NCBI RefSeq assembly: GCF_963678635.1
Contig: NC_087064.1
Span: 2,853,926 to 2,913,925, forward strand
DNA from: Symsagittifera roscoffensis
Taxonomy: Eukaryota; Xenacoelomorpha; Acoela; Convolutidae
Reading direction: 5' to 3'
DNA: 60,000 nucleotides
A program made the position numbers and the translations under genes. The notes under the pieces were generated by a model. It ran no database searches. It was not told the DNA's origin and saw only the letters and a program-made list of their open reading frames with translations. The first letter of the stretch is position 1, and each line of letters starts with the position of its first letter. Of this stretch, positions 23,860-34,500 are shown one piece after another.

Positions 23860-25586
23860 TCTTTTATATATAAACCCTGGTATAAATTATAAATTCTAAA
23901 CCAACTTCGGTATAATATCTATTTCAACAGCCTAATTTAAAATTTAATGATCTTCTTGGTCGATCGTACTATTTTTATTCCAAGACTCTAGCGTTGGGCA
24001 GTTAATTTATTTTCCCAGAAACCCCTAAATCCCAGGTGTTGAGCAGCTACTTCAGCTTACCAAAACTCTAGCCCTTTAGTGTTGGTTGATTTAGCTTCCC
24101 AGGACTCCAGCAATTCCAGTGTTTGGTAGTTGTTTGAACTTCCCCAGACTGTCTCCAAAACTCTTGTAAAATGTCCCAGCCCCCACTATTGCTGACGAAA
24201 ATTGATTAAAAGGTCTCTAAAACGTTTTGCTGTCCCTCAAACATTTGCAATCCGAAAATTTTGATCGGGTTTCTTAGACCAGGTTATCTTTGAAATTCTT
24301 CAGGATGATAGTTGACTGTTCTACACTCGTTCCCACTTTTTGAAGCCCGACCAAGTTAAAACTCAAAAAGTATTCAAAATCTCAATAAAACGTTTCTTGT
24401 ACCCGCTATGTAAAAACTGTCGTTCCAAAGAACTTGTCTAGTAATTGGTTTTCACGCGTTCTTTCGGCTTTTGTTGTGGATATGGGATTATTTAACTGAT
24501 TCTTTTCTTGAAAAATTTTACCTGATTCTTTTCTAGACTACCCTTTATATCTCGAGTTCGCTTTGGGGTAGCCTTTGCGTTTCAGTTCGTTTTTTAAATC
24601 TTTTTTTTTGCAGTCAATGCTAACTCAAATTTTGTTACCAAATCAACGATGTCGATTGTTTGGTTACAGAATGAAGACCCAATTTTTCCAACCACAACCT
24701 TTATCTTAACCAACCCCCCTTACCTCCCTCTTTTATAGCCCCCCCCCCCCCCTTTAAGTGAAATTTTCCTTAACTGCGTTGGGTATTGATCCACTCAAGA
24801 AAAATCTCGTAGAACCTGTTTCTAAGCTCTGCTCAATTAAAAACATTTGCTCAAGTCAAAAACGCGGAAGGTTCCGTTTAGTCACTTTTATATCTAATTT
24901 CTAGAGTATAAATTGGATGTTAACGATACCCGTTTGACTCAAACAGCACTGTTCTGTGATGTCCTCCAGTAGTCTTAGAGCACTGTTTAGACTCTGGTAG
25001 CCTCTTCCTTACTAGTGTTCATTCTTGATTCCTAGGAGTACATCAGTCCTCTGAACCCTTTTCTCAGTGAAGTCTTCCAGTTGTTATCCAAGATTGCAAG
25101 GATATCTGAAAACCCTTCCACGCCCCTTGTTTCGTGCACCTGTGAAATACTTCTATCTTGTTAAAAACGATCGGTCTTATTTTAAAACAGTTTAAGAATA
25201 CTACTAATTAGTATATAGGTTCGTTTCATCTAATCTGGAATTCCTATCTTGATCGAAACGATCGGTCTTATTGTAAAACAGTTTAAGAATACTTCTAATT
25301 AGTATATAGGTCCGCTTCATCTAATCTGAAAATCAAATTCGCCATACTCAGTTAGTTAAGCCTCCTATCCGAAAGCAAACCGAAAAATATTTCGACCAGA
25401 AGGTAGACACATTCCAGTTGAACCTTACCATCGGTACTCCAGAGTGGGCATGTAGCCCGGAGCTGCGTCTTGTAGGTTCGATCCCGTATTCATGAAGTCG
25501 TAAGACAATATTTTCAAATTTTTTTTCAAAAAATATTATCCAGAGGAAGACCGCCTGCAGTTTTGTATGCCTGCGTACTGCCATGG
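23860..25586 (-). other. Copy A leader (between 5' LTR and gag)
   Basis: About 1.7 kb of untranslated leader, recognisable by its match to the copy B leader, for example the C-run at 24739-24752 facing the G-rich block of B. It contains a direct duplication of about 100 bp (25155-25240 and 25258-25327), both with ACGATCGGTCTTATT. Loose AGTCTTGG-like motifs at 23980-24180 correspond to the place where copy B has its long 14-bp array. Confidence 0.65.
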
Positions 25587-25911
25587 TGTAACAGTTTTCA
25601 CTTATGTCACAGAAGAGGTTTAGAAAAACAGGCCCTAATTCTTGGCTCAATGGTCAGGGACACTACCTCTTGTTTGTTATGCATCTCATTCTGTCGGAGC
25701 TAACTCGGTTAGCTTAAGGAATGGGACATCAAGATCGTGTTACAGCTTAGAGGCTTCTTCCAGAATACTACCCTCACTCAGGGCTGGGTCTATTATTACC
25801 TAAAACACTCGAACGACGTTGAGAACAGGGTTAGAAACTAAATGCCATTAGCTTTCATAAGACAGTGGATCTTTGATCCATTTTAGATCGATCAACCTAA
25901 AACTCGCCTTA
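25587..25911 (-). repeat. Copy A 5' LTR, inner segment
   Basis: Reverse complement matches the 3' part of the copy B LTR, including the segment around the TTGATCCAT stem and the block near the poly(A) signal, and ends in CTGTTACA. It is cut at 25911 by the TG end of copy B and resumes at 48152. Confidence 0.85.
25909..25911 (+). other. Target site duplication of copy B, left (TTA)
   Basis: TTA directly precedes the TG of the 5' LTR; the same TTA follows the CA of the 3' LTR at 48152-48154. Joining the flanks with one TTA restores the length expected from the copy B LTR at this place, supporting a 3-bp duplication. Confidence 0.6.
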
Positions 25912-26271
25912 TGTGCCAGTCGGTCATGTCTGGAAGTTTGACCTTGGGAGACACGAAAATACGTGATTTTGGAGTGAAGTTTTAATTTTCAAAATTTCGA
26001 ATGGAGCCTGTCATGCTCAGTTTTCTCGTACCAACTGAAAACAAAAAGTGAAAAATCAGAACATCCGAATTTACAATAGCGGGAAAATACTCAAGAAAAA
26101 CAGCAGGAAATTGCTATTCGCAATTTCCAGATATAAAGTAGGACACGAGTAGAGCTGTCTTATTCCGAAATAGGAAGAGAGATAATAAAAAGAAGAGAGA
26201 ACAACTATTCGGAACAAACTAGAGTGAACCTTCAATGGAAAGGTGGACAGCTTGAGTGTCCCAATGTTTCA

Positions 26272-26278
26272 TATAAAA
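26272..26278 (+). promoter_or_regulatory. LTR TATA box
   Basis: TATAAAA is placed 236 nt before the LTR poly(A) signal, so transcription would start near 26300 and R would span roughly to 26540. The same box is at 47615-47621 in the 3' LTR. Confidence 0.6.
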
Positions 26279-26513
26279 ACTCCAATTCTAGAGCCAGAAC
26301 TTACTTCTGTTACCAAAACTGACCAGTATTAAACTTATCTAGTTATATTACCTAATTCTTGAGTTGCTTACCAATTTAATTACCCCTTGTACTCGAGTGC
26401 ATCAACATGTGAGTCCCTAATTTAATTTTCTCGAGTGTGTTTTATGATTGTTATGTTAAGATAAGGCGAGTTGTAGGTTGATCCATCTGAAATGGATCAA
26501 AGTTCCACTGTCC

Positions 26514-26519
26514 AATAAA
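26514..26519 (+). promoter_or_regulatory. LTR polyadenylation signal
   Basis: AATAAA lies in the second half of the LTR, preceded by a 9-bp inverted repeat (TTGATCCAT and ATGGATCAA, loop of five) at 26478-26500. The 3' LTR copy (47857-47862) would be the functional one for genomic RNA. Confidence 0.6.
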
Positions 26520-27278
26520 AAGTAACTTAACGGATTGTTCCGACCCTGTTTTTAACGGCGTTCATGTATTTTGGGTATTTTGAGACCTAAGTATGGGAAC
26601 GTTCTTATTTTCTAGAGTGGGGGGATATTTTGGTAGTAGCCTTTAAGCTGTAACAGGTTCTAGTCTCATGTCGCAAGCGAACCGAATTGGCTCCGACCGT
26701 TCTTGAGGTAGAAAAACACAAGAGATAGTGTCCCTGACTCTTGAGCCAATGGTTATAGGGCCTATTTTTCTTAAGCCTCATATGTGACTGCAGTAGGCGA
26801 CTGTTACTTAGTGTTTTTATGGCGCTCCTGGGTGTTTTTACGACATCATGACTACGGAGTCGAACCCACTTGACACAGCTCCGGGCTGCATGCCCATTCT
26901 AGAGTACCGGTGGTACGATTCAGCGGGAACGTGTAAACCTTCCGGTTGTACCGTGATAGCTTTTTAAGAAAACTTGAGAAAACTTCCTGGTACGCTCTCC
27001 GAACGAGGCCTAGCTAACCGAGTAAAGGGGGGCAACTAGGGAAACAAAAACAAGAAAAAAGTATAGAAAAAGGAACAAAAACCATAAAACGAAAAGACAG
27101 TGACTTTGATACCGGATCATTTGGATCAAACCTTTATATTAATTAAATAGTATACCCATACTGTTTTATAAGACCGATCGTTTCGATCAATCTAGCAATT
27201 TAAACCAGTGACTTCAATAAGGTGCCCGAGTGGGGGGGGGGGGCGTTGTTAAGGGTTTTCAGATAAATTGCAACCAAG

Positions 27279-27470
27279 CCGGACAACTAGGAGACTTGAC
27301 TGGAAGAGGTGACCAGTCGAGTGGGAAAGTGGTTCACAAGGATCGAACCGGACCATTAGGAGACTTGACTGGAAAGGGTGACCAGCCGAGTGGGAAAGTG
27401 GTTCACACGGATCGAACCGGACCACTAGGAGACTTGACTGGAAGAGGTGACCAGCCAAGTGGGAAAGTGG
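27279..27470 (+). repeat. 69-bp tandem repeat, 2.8 copies
   Basis: Units start at 27279, 27348 and 27417 with CCGGAC, and contain AGGAGACTTGACTGGAA and a GTGACCAGCC-like block. The unit length is a multiple of three, so the plus frame is open and gives a repeated GDLTGRGDQPSGKVV peptide. There is no gag-like continuation, so a protein is doubtful. Confidence 0.85.
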
Positions 27471-28337
27471 TGCTGCTGTCAAGTGCAGAACAGAGACAGC
27501 CAGCACAGGATCACCACAGGAGGACGGACGCACAGGGGTGTTCTCAGGTTGGGCAACGGGTATCGTTAGAATCCACATTACATTATAGGAGATAAGTGTA
27601 AAATTGGATAAGCGGAGTCCCATTGTTTTGAGGAAGTTTTTGCACAAGCAGGCCTGGAAACAGGTCTACGGTTTTCTCTCGAGAGGTTTAGCACCCGGCG
27701 CTTAAAGGATTTTTCGGCTTAGGAGAGGGGCTAAAAAGGGGGGAGGTTAGAAGGGGGGTTGGTTAAGTTAGAGGTTAGCGGTTATAAATTGTAAAAAGGG
27801 GGGACACATTAGAGTAACTAATTGTTCGGCATCGTCGAGTTAGTTACATTAGATATTTACACGCGTTGGTTATAGGAAGCGGACATCCAAAATTAGAATC
27901 AGGTTAAGCTAGGTACCCTGGTCGGATCGGTAGGGGGGAAACGGACATAGACAGTTTTTGTGATACCCCATAAGATCGCTAGCAGGGGGGAGGAAAACGC
28001 GTGGCAATCGGGTACCAGACATTTTTTCGGACAAGATTGACATCAGTCGACCTTGAATTTCAGGAGAATTCAACCGTCTGTTTTTGAAATTTTTTCCAGT
28101 TTAAAATTTTACGTTTTGGTGAAAATTTGTTGTTGGTATTTTAACGAACAGGTGATCACAAGATACCTGCGGGGAATTTAGAGTTTCAAATACAGGGGGG
28201 TCAGTATTTGGGTTTTGACCAGTAAGATAGGGATTTTGGGAAAATTTTTACTAGAGCTCAAGTGGTGGTAAAAGGTACAGTGGTTCAATAGTCCCTACAA
28301 CGAAGAAGAAGAGACCCGATATCCAGACACTCAGTGA

Positions 28338-28943
28338 CGAGTCTTGGGACAGTACCGAAGAAGTCTTGGGACATTGCAGTCTGGGGACAGTCTTGGAGCA
28401 ACACAGTCTTGGGACAGTGCAGCCTTGGGACAGTCTTGGACCAGAGCAGTCTTGGTACGAAACAGTCTTGGGACGTTGGTCTTGGGACAGTGGTCTTGGG
28501 ACAGTGGTCTTGGGACATTGGTCTTGGGACATTAGTCTTGGTACATTGGTCTTGGGACAGTGGTCTTGGGACATTGGTCTTGGGACAGTGGTCTTGGGAC
28601 ATTGGTCTTGGGACATTGGTCTTAGGACATTGGTCTTGGGACATTAGTCTTGGGCCATTGGTCTTGGGACATTGGTCTTGGGACATTGGTCTTGGGACAG
28701 TGGTCTTCGGACATTGGTCTTGGGACATTAGTCTTGAGACAGTGGTCTTGGGACATTAGTCTTGGGCCATTGGTCTTGGGACATTAGTCTTGGGACAATA
28801 GTCTTGGGACGTTGGTCTTGGGCCATTGGTCTTGGGACATTAGTCTTGGGACAGTGGTCTTGGGACGTTGGTCTTGGGCCATTGGTCTTGGGACATTAGT
28901 CTTGGTACACTAGTCTTGGGACGTTGGTCTTGGGACATAAGTC
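28338..28943 (+). repeat. 14-bp tandem array (GGTCTTGGGACATT and variants)
   Basis: From about 28464 to 28943 the 14-mer recurs without interruption, about 34 times; the part from 28338 to 28464 is a looser version. The main variation is at the last bases (CATT, CAGT, CGTT, CATA) and GGGACA versus GGTACA or GGGCCA. Because 14 is not divisible by three and the unit lacks stops, all frames are open over long distances; the resulting Trp-Asp-Gly-Leu or Ser-Gln-Asp repeat peptides are artefacts unless shown otherwise. Confidence 0.95.
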
Positions 28944-29133
28944 AGGTTGAAGTAACCAATTGTAAAATCATATTCTCTATCCTATACTAACATATAAAAT
29001 TTTCAAGAGGTTAAGAAAAGTTGTTTTTAGCAAATCGTCGATTTCTTTTTATAAAATTTTTTGTCAAAGGAGTTTTAACCTTAGAGTAGAATTTTGTAGA
29101 TAATAATATTGTAAATAGTAACAATTGTAAATA

Positions 29134-30980
29134 ATGAGGCGGAGCAGGGTACCGGTAGCTGAAAAAAGATCTACCGAAGCGAAGACAAAGTACAATTGGT
29201 CGCTACGTAGGACAACGTCAAAGGGTCCGAAGGTAACAAAGAAGAACTTTTCAGTTATTATGGTCAGCACGAGGAGTACCACGGAGAACAAAGCAAAAGA
29301 GGGCACGGAAGGGGAACGAGTAGAACCCAACATCGAGATTGATCTAGAGACACCTGATTAAAGTGTGGATAAAGCAGGAAAGAAGACGACAGAGTCAACT
29401 CCAATGCCTAATGCGGAAGAACCTAACCCGAATCCCATAGAGATCTCACCGATAGACAACGTGGAAGACACAACAGGCAACACGCCAGAAACAGTGAAGG
29501 ATGAGTCTCAAAAGAGAACGTCTTTTACTGAAAGATTAGCAATGATGGTCGGAATGAGAAAGATTAGCAATGATGGTCGAAAGTCGAGAAAAGCAAAACA
29601 TTCGGAACAGTATCCACGAGAACAACAGAGACCGATCAGAACGAGGGTCAGAGGAAATCGGGACCAGTGACCAACTACAGGACAACAACGGACCATTGAA
29701 CGACAACTCTTGAGTTAAGCGACTTGATGGCGAAGCTAGATCAGATAGATGAGAAGCTGAAGCACAGCGAAGAGGATAGAAATGTGATAAGGAATGAAAT
29801 GAGACACAAAAAGCATGAGTACTTGGACAACTATTTCCATCTAGCGAGAGCGACGGAGGAAAAGCTTCAGAAGATGACTGACAAAGTATAAACCACTGAT
29901 GAAGAGCGAGAAAAGAACATCAGAAAATACATGCAAAAAATGAAGCAGCGATATGACACAGTGAATTGCCAGTTAAGGAGTTTGGAAACGAGATTGGATA
30001 CGATGAGTATGGAACAGGCTGAGAGCTCAAGTGCAATACAGACAAAGCTAGACGCTATTCTTAGGAATTCAACACAACAAGACAGGCCAGCTGCAGAGAG
30101 GACACAAGGTAATAGAGTGGACTTCGTGGAGCCTCAAAGGAACAAACGACAGTCAACACCGTTACCAGCAACCCGGGAGGCCGCGATTACGGCACCGGTG
30201 GGGGCCAGGGCCATTATAAAAAATGGAACAGCGAACACAACCAGTGGTCCAGGGGACTCCACGACTCACAACAACGTGGGACCGGATGCCATGACTTGGG
30301 CAAGCACCCGGGAAACGATGAACAGGACGCTAGAAGCCTTCGCCACGAGGAACACCGACTCGAGTGACAGAGGAGGCAACAAATCAAGGAAAACCTTCAA
30401 GAAACCGAAGGAGTTCAAGGATGATTCAGATGGATGCATTGATACTTGGGTAGAAGTCATGAGGCTGCACTTAGAACAAGACAACCTGAACGATGAGAGG
30501 CAGGCATGCACAGCGATACTGAGCAATCTGGAAGGAACGGCATTGAAATGCGTGGTTGCGAAGAAAGAAGAGGAACGCGACACAGCGGACAAAATCTTTG
30601 AAATATTGTTAAGCAGATTCGGCTCAGGCATGAAGGGTCATCAAGCGATGATGCGATTCGAAAAGAGGAGAAAAAGGGACGATGAATCGATAGACAGGTT
30701 CCTAGATGATCTTGAGAGCTTGAGAAGAAGGAGTGACACGGAAGAATCTACCAATCGAAGGAACTTCAGCATCGCCTCAAAGTTCATTGATGGGGTAAAG
30801 AGTGATGACTTGAGAACGATGATAGCAACGTACTATAAATTGTCGAAAGACAGTGCACCAACTCCAGAAGATATGAGGCAGAAGTCAAAAGAGTACATGC
30901 TGATGAAACCCAAGAAATACTCGTACTCAGACAACAGGAACACACAAGGGGGAAGTCAGCCACAGAGGTCATCATGGTAG
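29134..30980 (+). pseudogene. gag: Gag polyprotein of copy B (matrix-like and capsid part), interrupted
   Basis: The first ATG is at 29134. Frame pieces are 29134-29361 (basic N-terminus), 29365-29670 (acidic and Pro-rich, with SFTERLAMMV), a coiled-coil piece at about 29716-29890, and 29931-30980. The last contains the capsid-type core: AFATRNTDSSDRGG, then FKDDSDGCIDTWVEVMRLHL, LSRFGSGMKGHQAMMRFEKR, and SNxxNFSIASKFIDG-like residues. TAA stops at 29359 and 29888 are in frame with flanking sequence, and there is a frame change near 29680 and another near 30975. Copy A has sense codons at the two TAA positions. Gag would form the particle shell around the RNA. A retrotransposon-gag fold is inferred from context and helical pattern. 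Confidence 0.75.
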
Positions 30981-30982
30981 AG

Positions 30983-31494
30983 ATGACATGGACAAACGCA
31001 GGTCATGTGCTAACTGCGGGTCGGCGGATCATCATGTGGCGGATTGCACGACATACAAACAGGGCATGAAGAGTTTGTGATATGCACCCGATGAGGAAGA
31101 GATGAGCCAGATGGAGGAACACGAGTTCTATAGTGGCTTGATCATCAAAATAGGTGCAAGATGCTTCTTCTGCAACCAAGAGGGGCACTTCAGGATGGAC
31201 TGTCCGTTGTTTTGGGAAGCGGTCAAGAATCAGAGTCATCCAAAACACAAGTTGGCGCTAGCAGCGGTGCAGAACCAGAGAAACAGACAAGATGAATTTG
31301 AGACGAAAAACCTAGAAAGACCAAGTGCGGAGCTACCAACGAAAACGGTGAAAGCTGTAACACAATGTAGTAGCGCAGTAGAGGCCATGGCGAAGAACGA
31401 CCTAGCAATAGATTATGAGAAGGCGGCAGCGGAGGCCATCAACAAAGTGAAACAAGACCTGGCAGCGAAAGAAATAGAACAACGGTTGAAGTAA
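30983..31494 (+). pseudogene. gag: Nucleocapsid region with two CCHC zinc knuckles
   Basis: Frame +2 relative to the capsid piece continues gag. A first knuckle CANCGSADHHVADC is encoded at 31006-31047 and a second, CFFCNQEGHFRMDC, at 31162-31203; both fit C-x2-C-x4-H-x4-C. They bind nucleic acid in retroelement gags. A TGA at 31078 lies between the knuckles and a TAA at 31492-31494 separates this piece from pol in the same frame (21 nt before the pol ATG). The latter could be a read-through gag/pol stop as in some retroviruses, but with other stops around, decay is equally likely. Confidence 0.8.
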
Positions 31495-31512
31495 GAGATC
31501 CAAAGACAGAGA

Positions 31513-34500
31513 ATGAATGAAACATTAAGTTGCGCACAAACAATACCAGAAGCTGCTGAGGGGTCGACAAAAAATGGAAACTGCAACACTGTAAAAAAGG
31601 TTACAGGAAAGCCATTTGGCTTAACAAAGATTGGGGCAAGAATAATGTCAATAATCACTGTGGGCGGCCACGAAGTAACAAGAAACTTGAGCGAACCAAG
31701 TGACCAGACAATAATGCACATTGATGTGTACGTAGATTACTTGAGTTGCATAAGCCCACAAACGACCTCTAGAGCGTTGAGAGCACTACTCACGAGAGGG
31801 GGTAGCAAGTCGGTACGTGTTGATAACAGGTACACAGAAGCTTATGGTCCACATGAAGTGATGCTAAATATAGATGGAATCAACATCTATACCAAAACAA
31901 TGATAACATGTGATGAAGACCTAATTGGGCAAATCTACGTGGGAAGAGAAGAGTTGAAAATGAGATCGATCGGACACTGCGCCATACTTGAAGAAGATGC
32001 GATGCACATCGGGACAGAGGCAGATGTGACAGGATACGTACTAGACATAAGTGGCAAAAAGACTCAGTTACGTGGGTTACTTGATACGGGAGCAGTCTTG
32101 AGTGTCATACCAATCGAAACTTGGGTACGAATGGGCTTCAACAAAGGTGATTTGATAGATTCGAGAATACGGTTGTCAGCTGCAAACAAAGGGGCCCTGC
32201 GGGTGTTGGGCAGAACGCCGATAATAGCCCTCAATCTGGGGGAACGTAACCTGTGGATGAGCTTTCTTGTGGTAGAAAACCTAGATGAGTCTGACCAATT
32301 TATTTTAAGCAGAGACTTCATCAGGAACTTTGATGTAGCGATTGATCTAAACAACGCAATGTTCAGGATACGGAACCCGGATAGGAGGTACGCAATCAAA
32401 CCGGTAAATTTAATAATGGCAAATGAAACCAAAGCACCGGTATTCTTGAGTAGGAGGGTGAGGCTAAAGGCGAACGAGGCGGCGATTGTAAGCTTACGAA
32501 TGAAAAATTACAATGAACTAAGTGACAACAAGCAGGTATGTGTAATCCCAAACCTAAATAGTCAAAGTGCTGCTGTTTTAGGAAGATCCTTCTCGATTAC
32601 GAAGAGCGGCCTCTGCGTGAGTGTCTTGTTGAATACCCTTGACATGCCAATCACGATACAGAGGGGGAGGAAACTGGGATATGCTTTACCTGTTAAAACT
32701 CGATATGAAATGACTGAAAACCATAAGCAAAATGAAGTTGTTGATTGTCCCAATCATAGGGACAAAATTTGTATCTTGAGACGATTGAATAAAATAAAAG
32801 ATTCATCATGTCTTGTGAAGTCACTTAAGTCAGAGACGGACGATGGACTATCGAGCTGTTCGAATTTCCCGGAACGGCCCACATTAGACGAAATACAGGG
32901 TAATAAACCGGTTCTAACGGATATTGAACACCTAAGAGGCAAGATCACGGACGAACAGCTCGAAGCCATCAAGGACGTACTAGAACGGAACGAAGAAGTT
33001 TTTTCAAGACATAAGGCAGACATCGGGTGTTGCAATTTTGTTGAGCATGAAATAGAACTTGAGGAAAACGCAATACCGCACAGGGAGGGAGCGAGGCGCA
33101 TGACCCCACACAAATCGGATGCGTGTAGAAAGGAGATTGAAACGCTACTAGAGTATGACATGATAGAACCATCCAAATCACCGTGGGCGTGTGGAGTAGT
33201 GATGGCCAAAAAGAAAGGCTACCAGTTGAGGTTTTGTTGTGACTTTCGATACCTGAACTCCGTCACGGTGAAGGATGCCTATCCCATACCTAGGATTGAT
33301 GAGAGCCTCTCGAAGTTAGGTGATGCAAAATTTTTTACGACTCTTGATTTAGGCTCGGCTTTTTGGCAGGTACCACTCAGGAAGCAGGACAGGGACAAGA
33401 CAGGGTTTGCCTGCGAGTTGGGTCTGTTTCAATGGAAACGGATGCCGTTTGGACTTTGCAATGCCACAGCCACGTTTCAGCGGTTGATGGCACACGCGCT
33501 GATAGGCGTGACAAAGAAGTATGGCAATCTGGTAATGTGCTATGTGGATGACGTGGTAATAGCGACACCCACACTAGAGGACCACATTGAAAGACTTGAC
33601 AAAGTATTTGGGTGTATGAAGAGGTCGGGGCTGAAGTGCAAACCATCAAAGTGTGAGATACTCAAAGACTCGATAAAATACTTGGGGAGGATGGTGGACA
33701 AACACGGCATCAGACCAGATCCAGACGCAGTAGAGGCAGTTCTAACTTGGAAATCGCCGAAAACGCAACACCAATTGATGAGCTTTCTGGGTTTTGCAAA
33801 TTACTATAGGGAATTCGTCAAAGGCTATGCGGACAAGGTTTATCCGATGCAACAGTTAATGAGGCACAAGGGCAAGAAGTTCATGTGGAATAAGGCAGCA
33901 GAAGAGTCATTCATGAGAATAAAGAAAGAGTTGTGCGAGGCACCAGTACTAGGGATGCCAACAAGGAAGGGGATGTACGTACTGGATACGGACGCGTCGG
34001 TAGTAGCGATATCTGGAGTTCTCCACCAAGAACAAGAGTGGAACGGGAAGACAGTCTTGAGACCGATAGCGTACGGGAGCAAAGTCCTAAGTGACACGGA
34101 AATGAAGTACGGAGCACCGAAAGCAGAGATGTTCGCGGTGGTTACCTTTGTCGAGAAATATAGGGCATACCTAGGCAGTGAGCCATTCAAGTTGCGAGTC
34201 GACAACCGGGCACTAAGCTGGCTGAAGACATACTCAATGGACCAAAGTTACATTGGGAGGTGGATAGTTCGCCTGGACGGATACAATATGATAATTGAGC
34301 ACAGAACACGAGACAAACATCAAAATGCTGACAGCTTGAGCAAGAAGACGGAGTTCTACGAGAGACAAGAAAAGAGGGAGGCAGATAGACCTGAGATCAA
34401 AGATGGCTTCTCCTTCATGGACAAGGAAACGTATGACAGTCTTCCTCTCACGAGATGGTTGGACAAATCAGGCAAACCAATAGAAGATCACCCCGAGTTA

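Larger units (their letters stand above)
18520..25911 (-). mobile_element. Ty3/Gypsy element copy A, internal part and inner LTR segment (degenerate)
   Basis: Reading the minus strand from 25911 down to about 18520 follows copy B from its LTR through leader, gag, zinc knuckles, protease, RT and RNase H to the acidic linker that precedes the integrase finger in B (near B position 35.1 kb). Similarity then stops, so integrase, macro-like tail, cargo and 3' LTR are missing. All reading frames are broken. Its 5' LTR is split by copy B; the outer part lies at 48152-48597. Copy A is thus the older, host element of the nest. Confidence 0.85.
25912..26808 (+). repeat. 5' LTR of copy B
   Basis: The LTR starts TGTGCCAGTC and ends CTGTTACT; the 3' LTR ends CTGTTACA, giving TGT...ACA ends, and copy A also ends CTGTTACA. 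Differences from the 3' LTR are at 26116, 26164, 26267, 26458, 26656 and the terminal base 26808. It includes a TATA box at 26272, a poly(A) signal at 26514, a TTGATCCAT/ATGGATCAA stem-loop at 26478-26500, and seven CTTGAG/CTCAAG/CTCGAG hexamers. Confidence 0.95.
26809..29133 (+). other. Copy B untranslated leader
   Basis: About 2.3 kb between LTR and the first gag ATG, with two tandem arrays (27279-27470 and 28338-28943) and G-rich stretches (12-nt G run at 27232-27243; several G6 runs near 27730-28200). A TGG at 26820 could begin a primer binding site, and GGAGTCGAACC at 26857-26867 is complementary to a consensus tRNA T-arm; both are weak. The open frames inside the arrays are side effects of the repeats. 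Packaging or promoter functions for the leader are possible but not visible. Confidence 0.7.

Noticed and set aside
25436-25680. tRNA gene or tRNA-derived SINE (GGTTCGATCC at 25474 and TGGCTCAATGG at 25642)
   Set aside because: The B-box-like motif precedes the A-box-like one, no cloverleaf can be drawn, and both lie in copy A LTR/leader sequence homologous to copy B.
28251-28759. Long repeat-peptide frames on both strands of the 14-bp array as proteins
   Set aside because: A stop-free 14-mer opens several frames automatically; there is no homology and no non-repetitive extension.
28338-28943. CRISPR array
   Set aside because: Units are contiguous 14-mers without spacers, in a eukaryotic retroelement leader.
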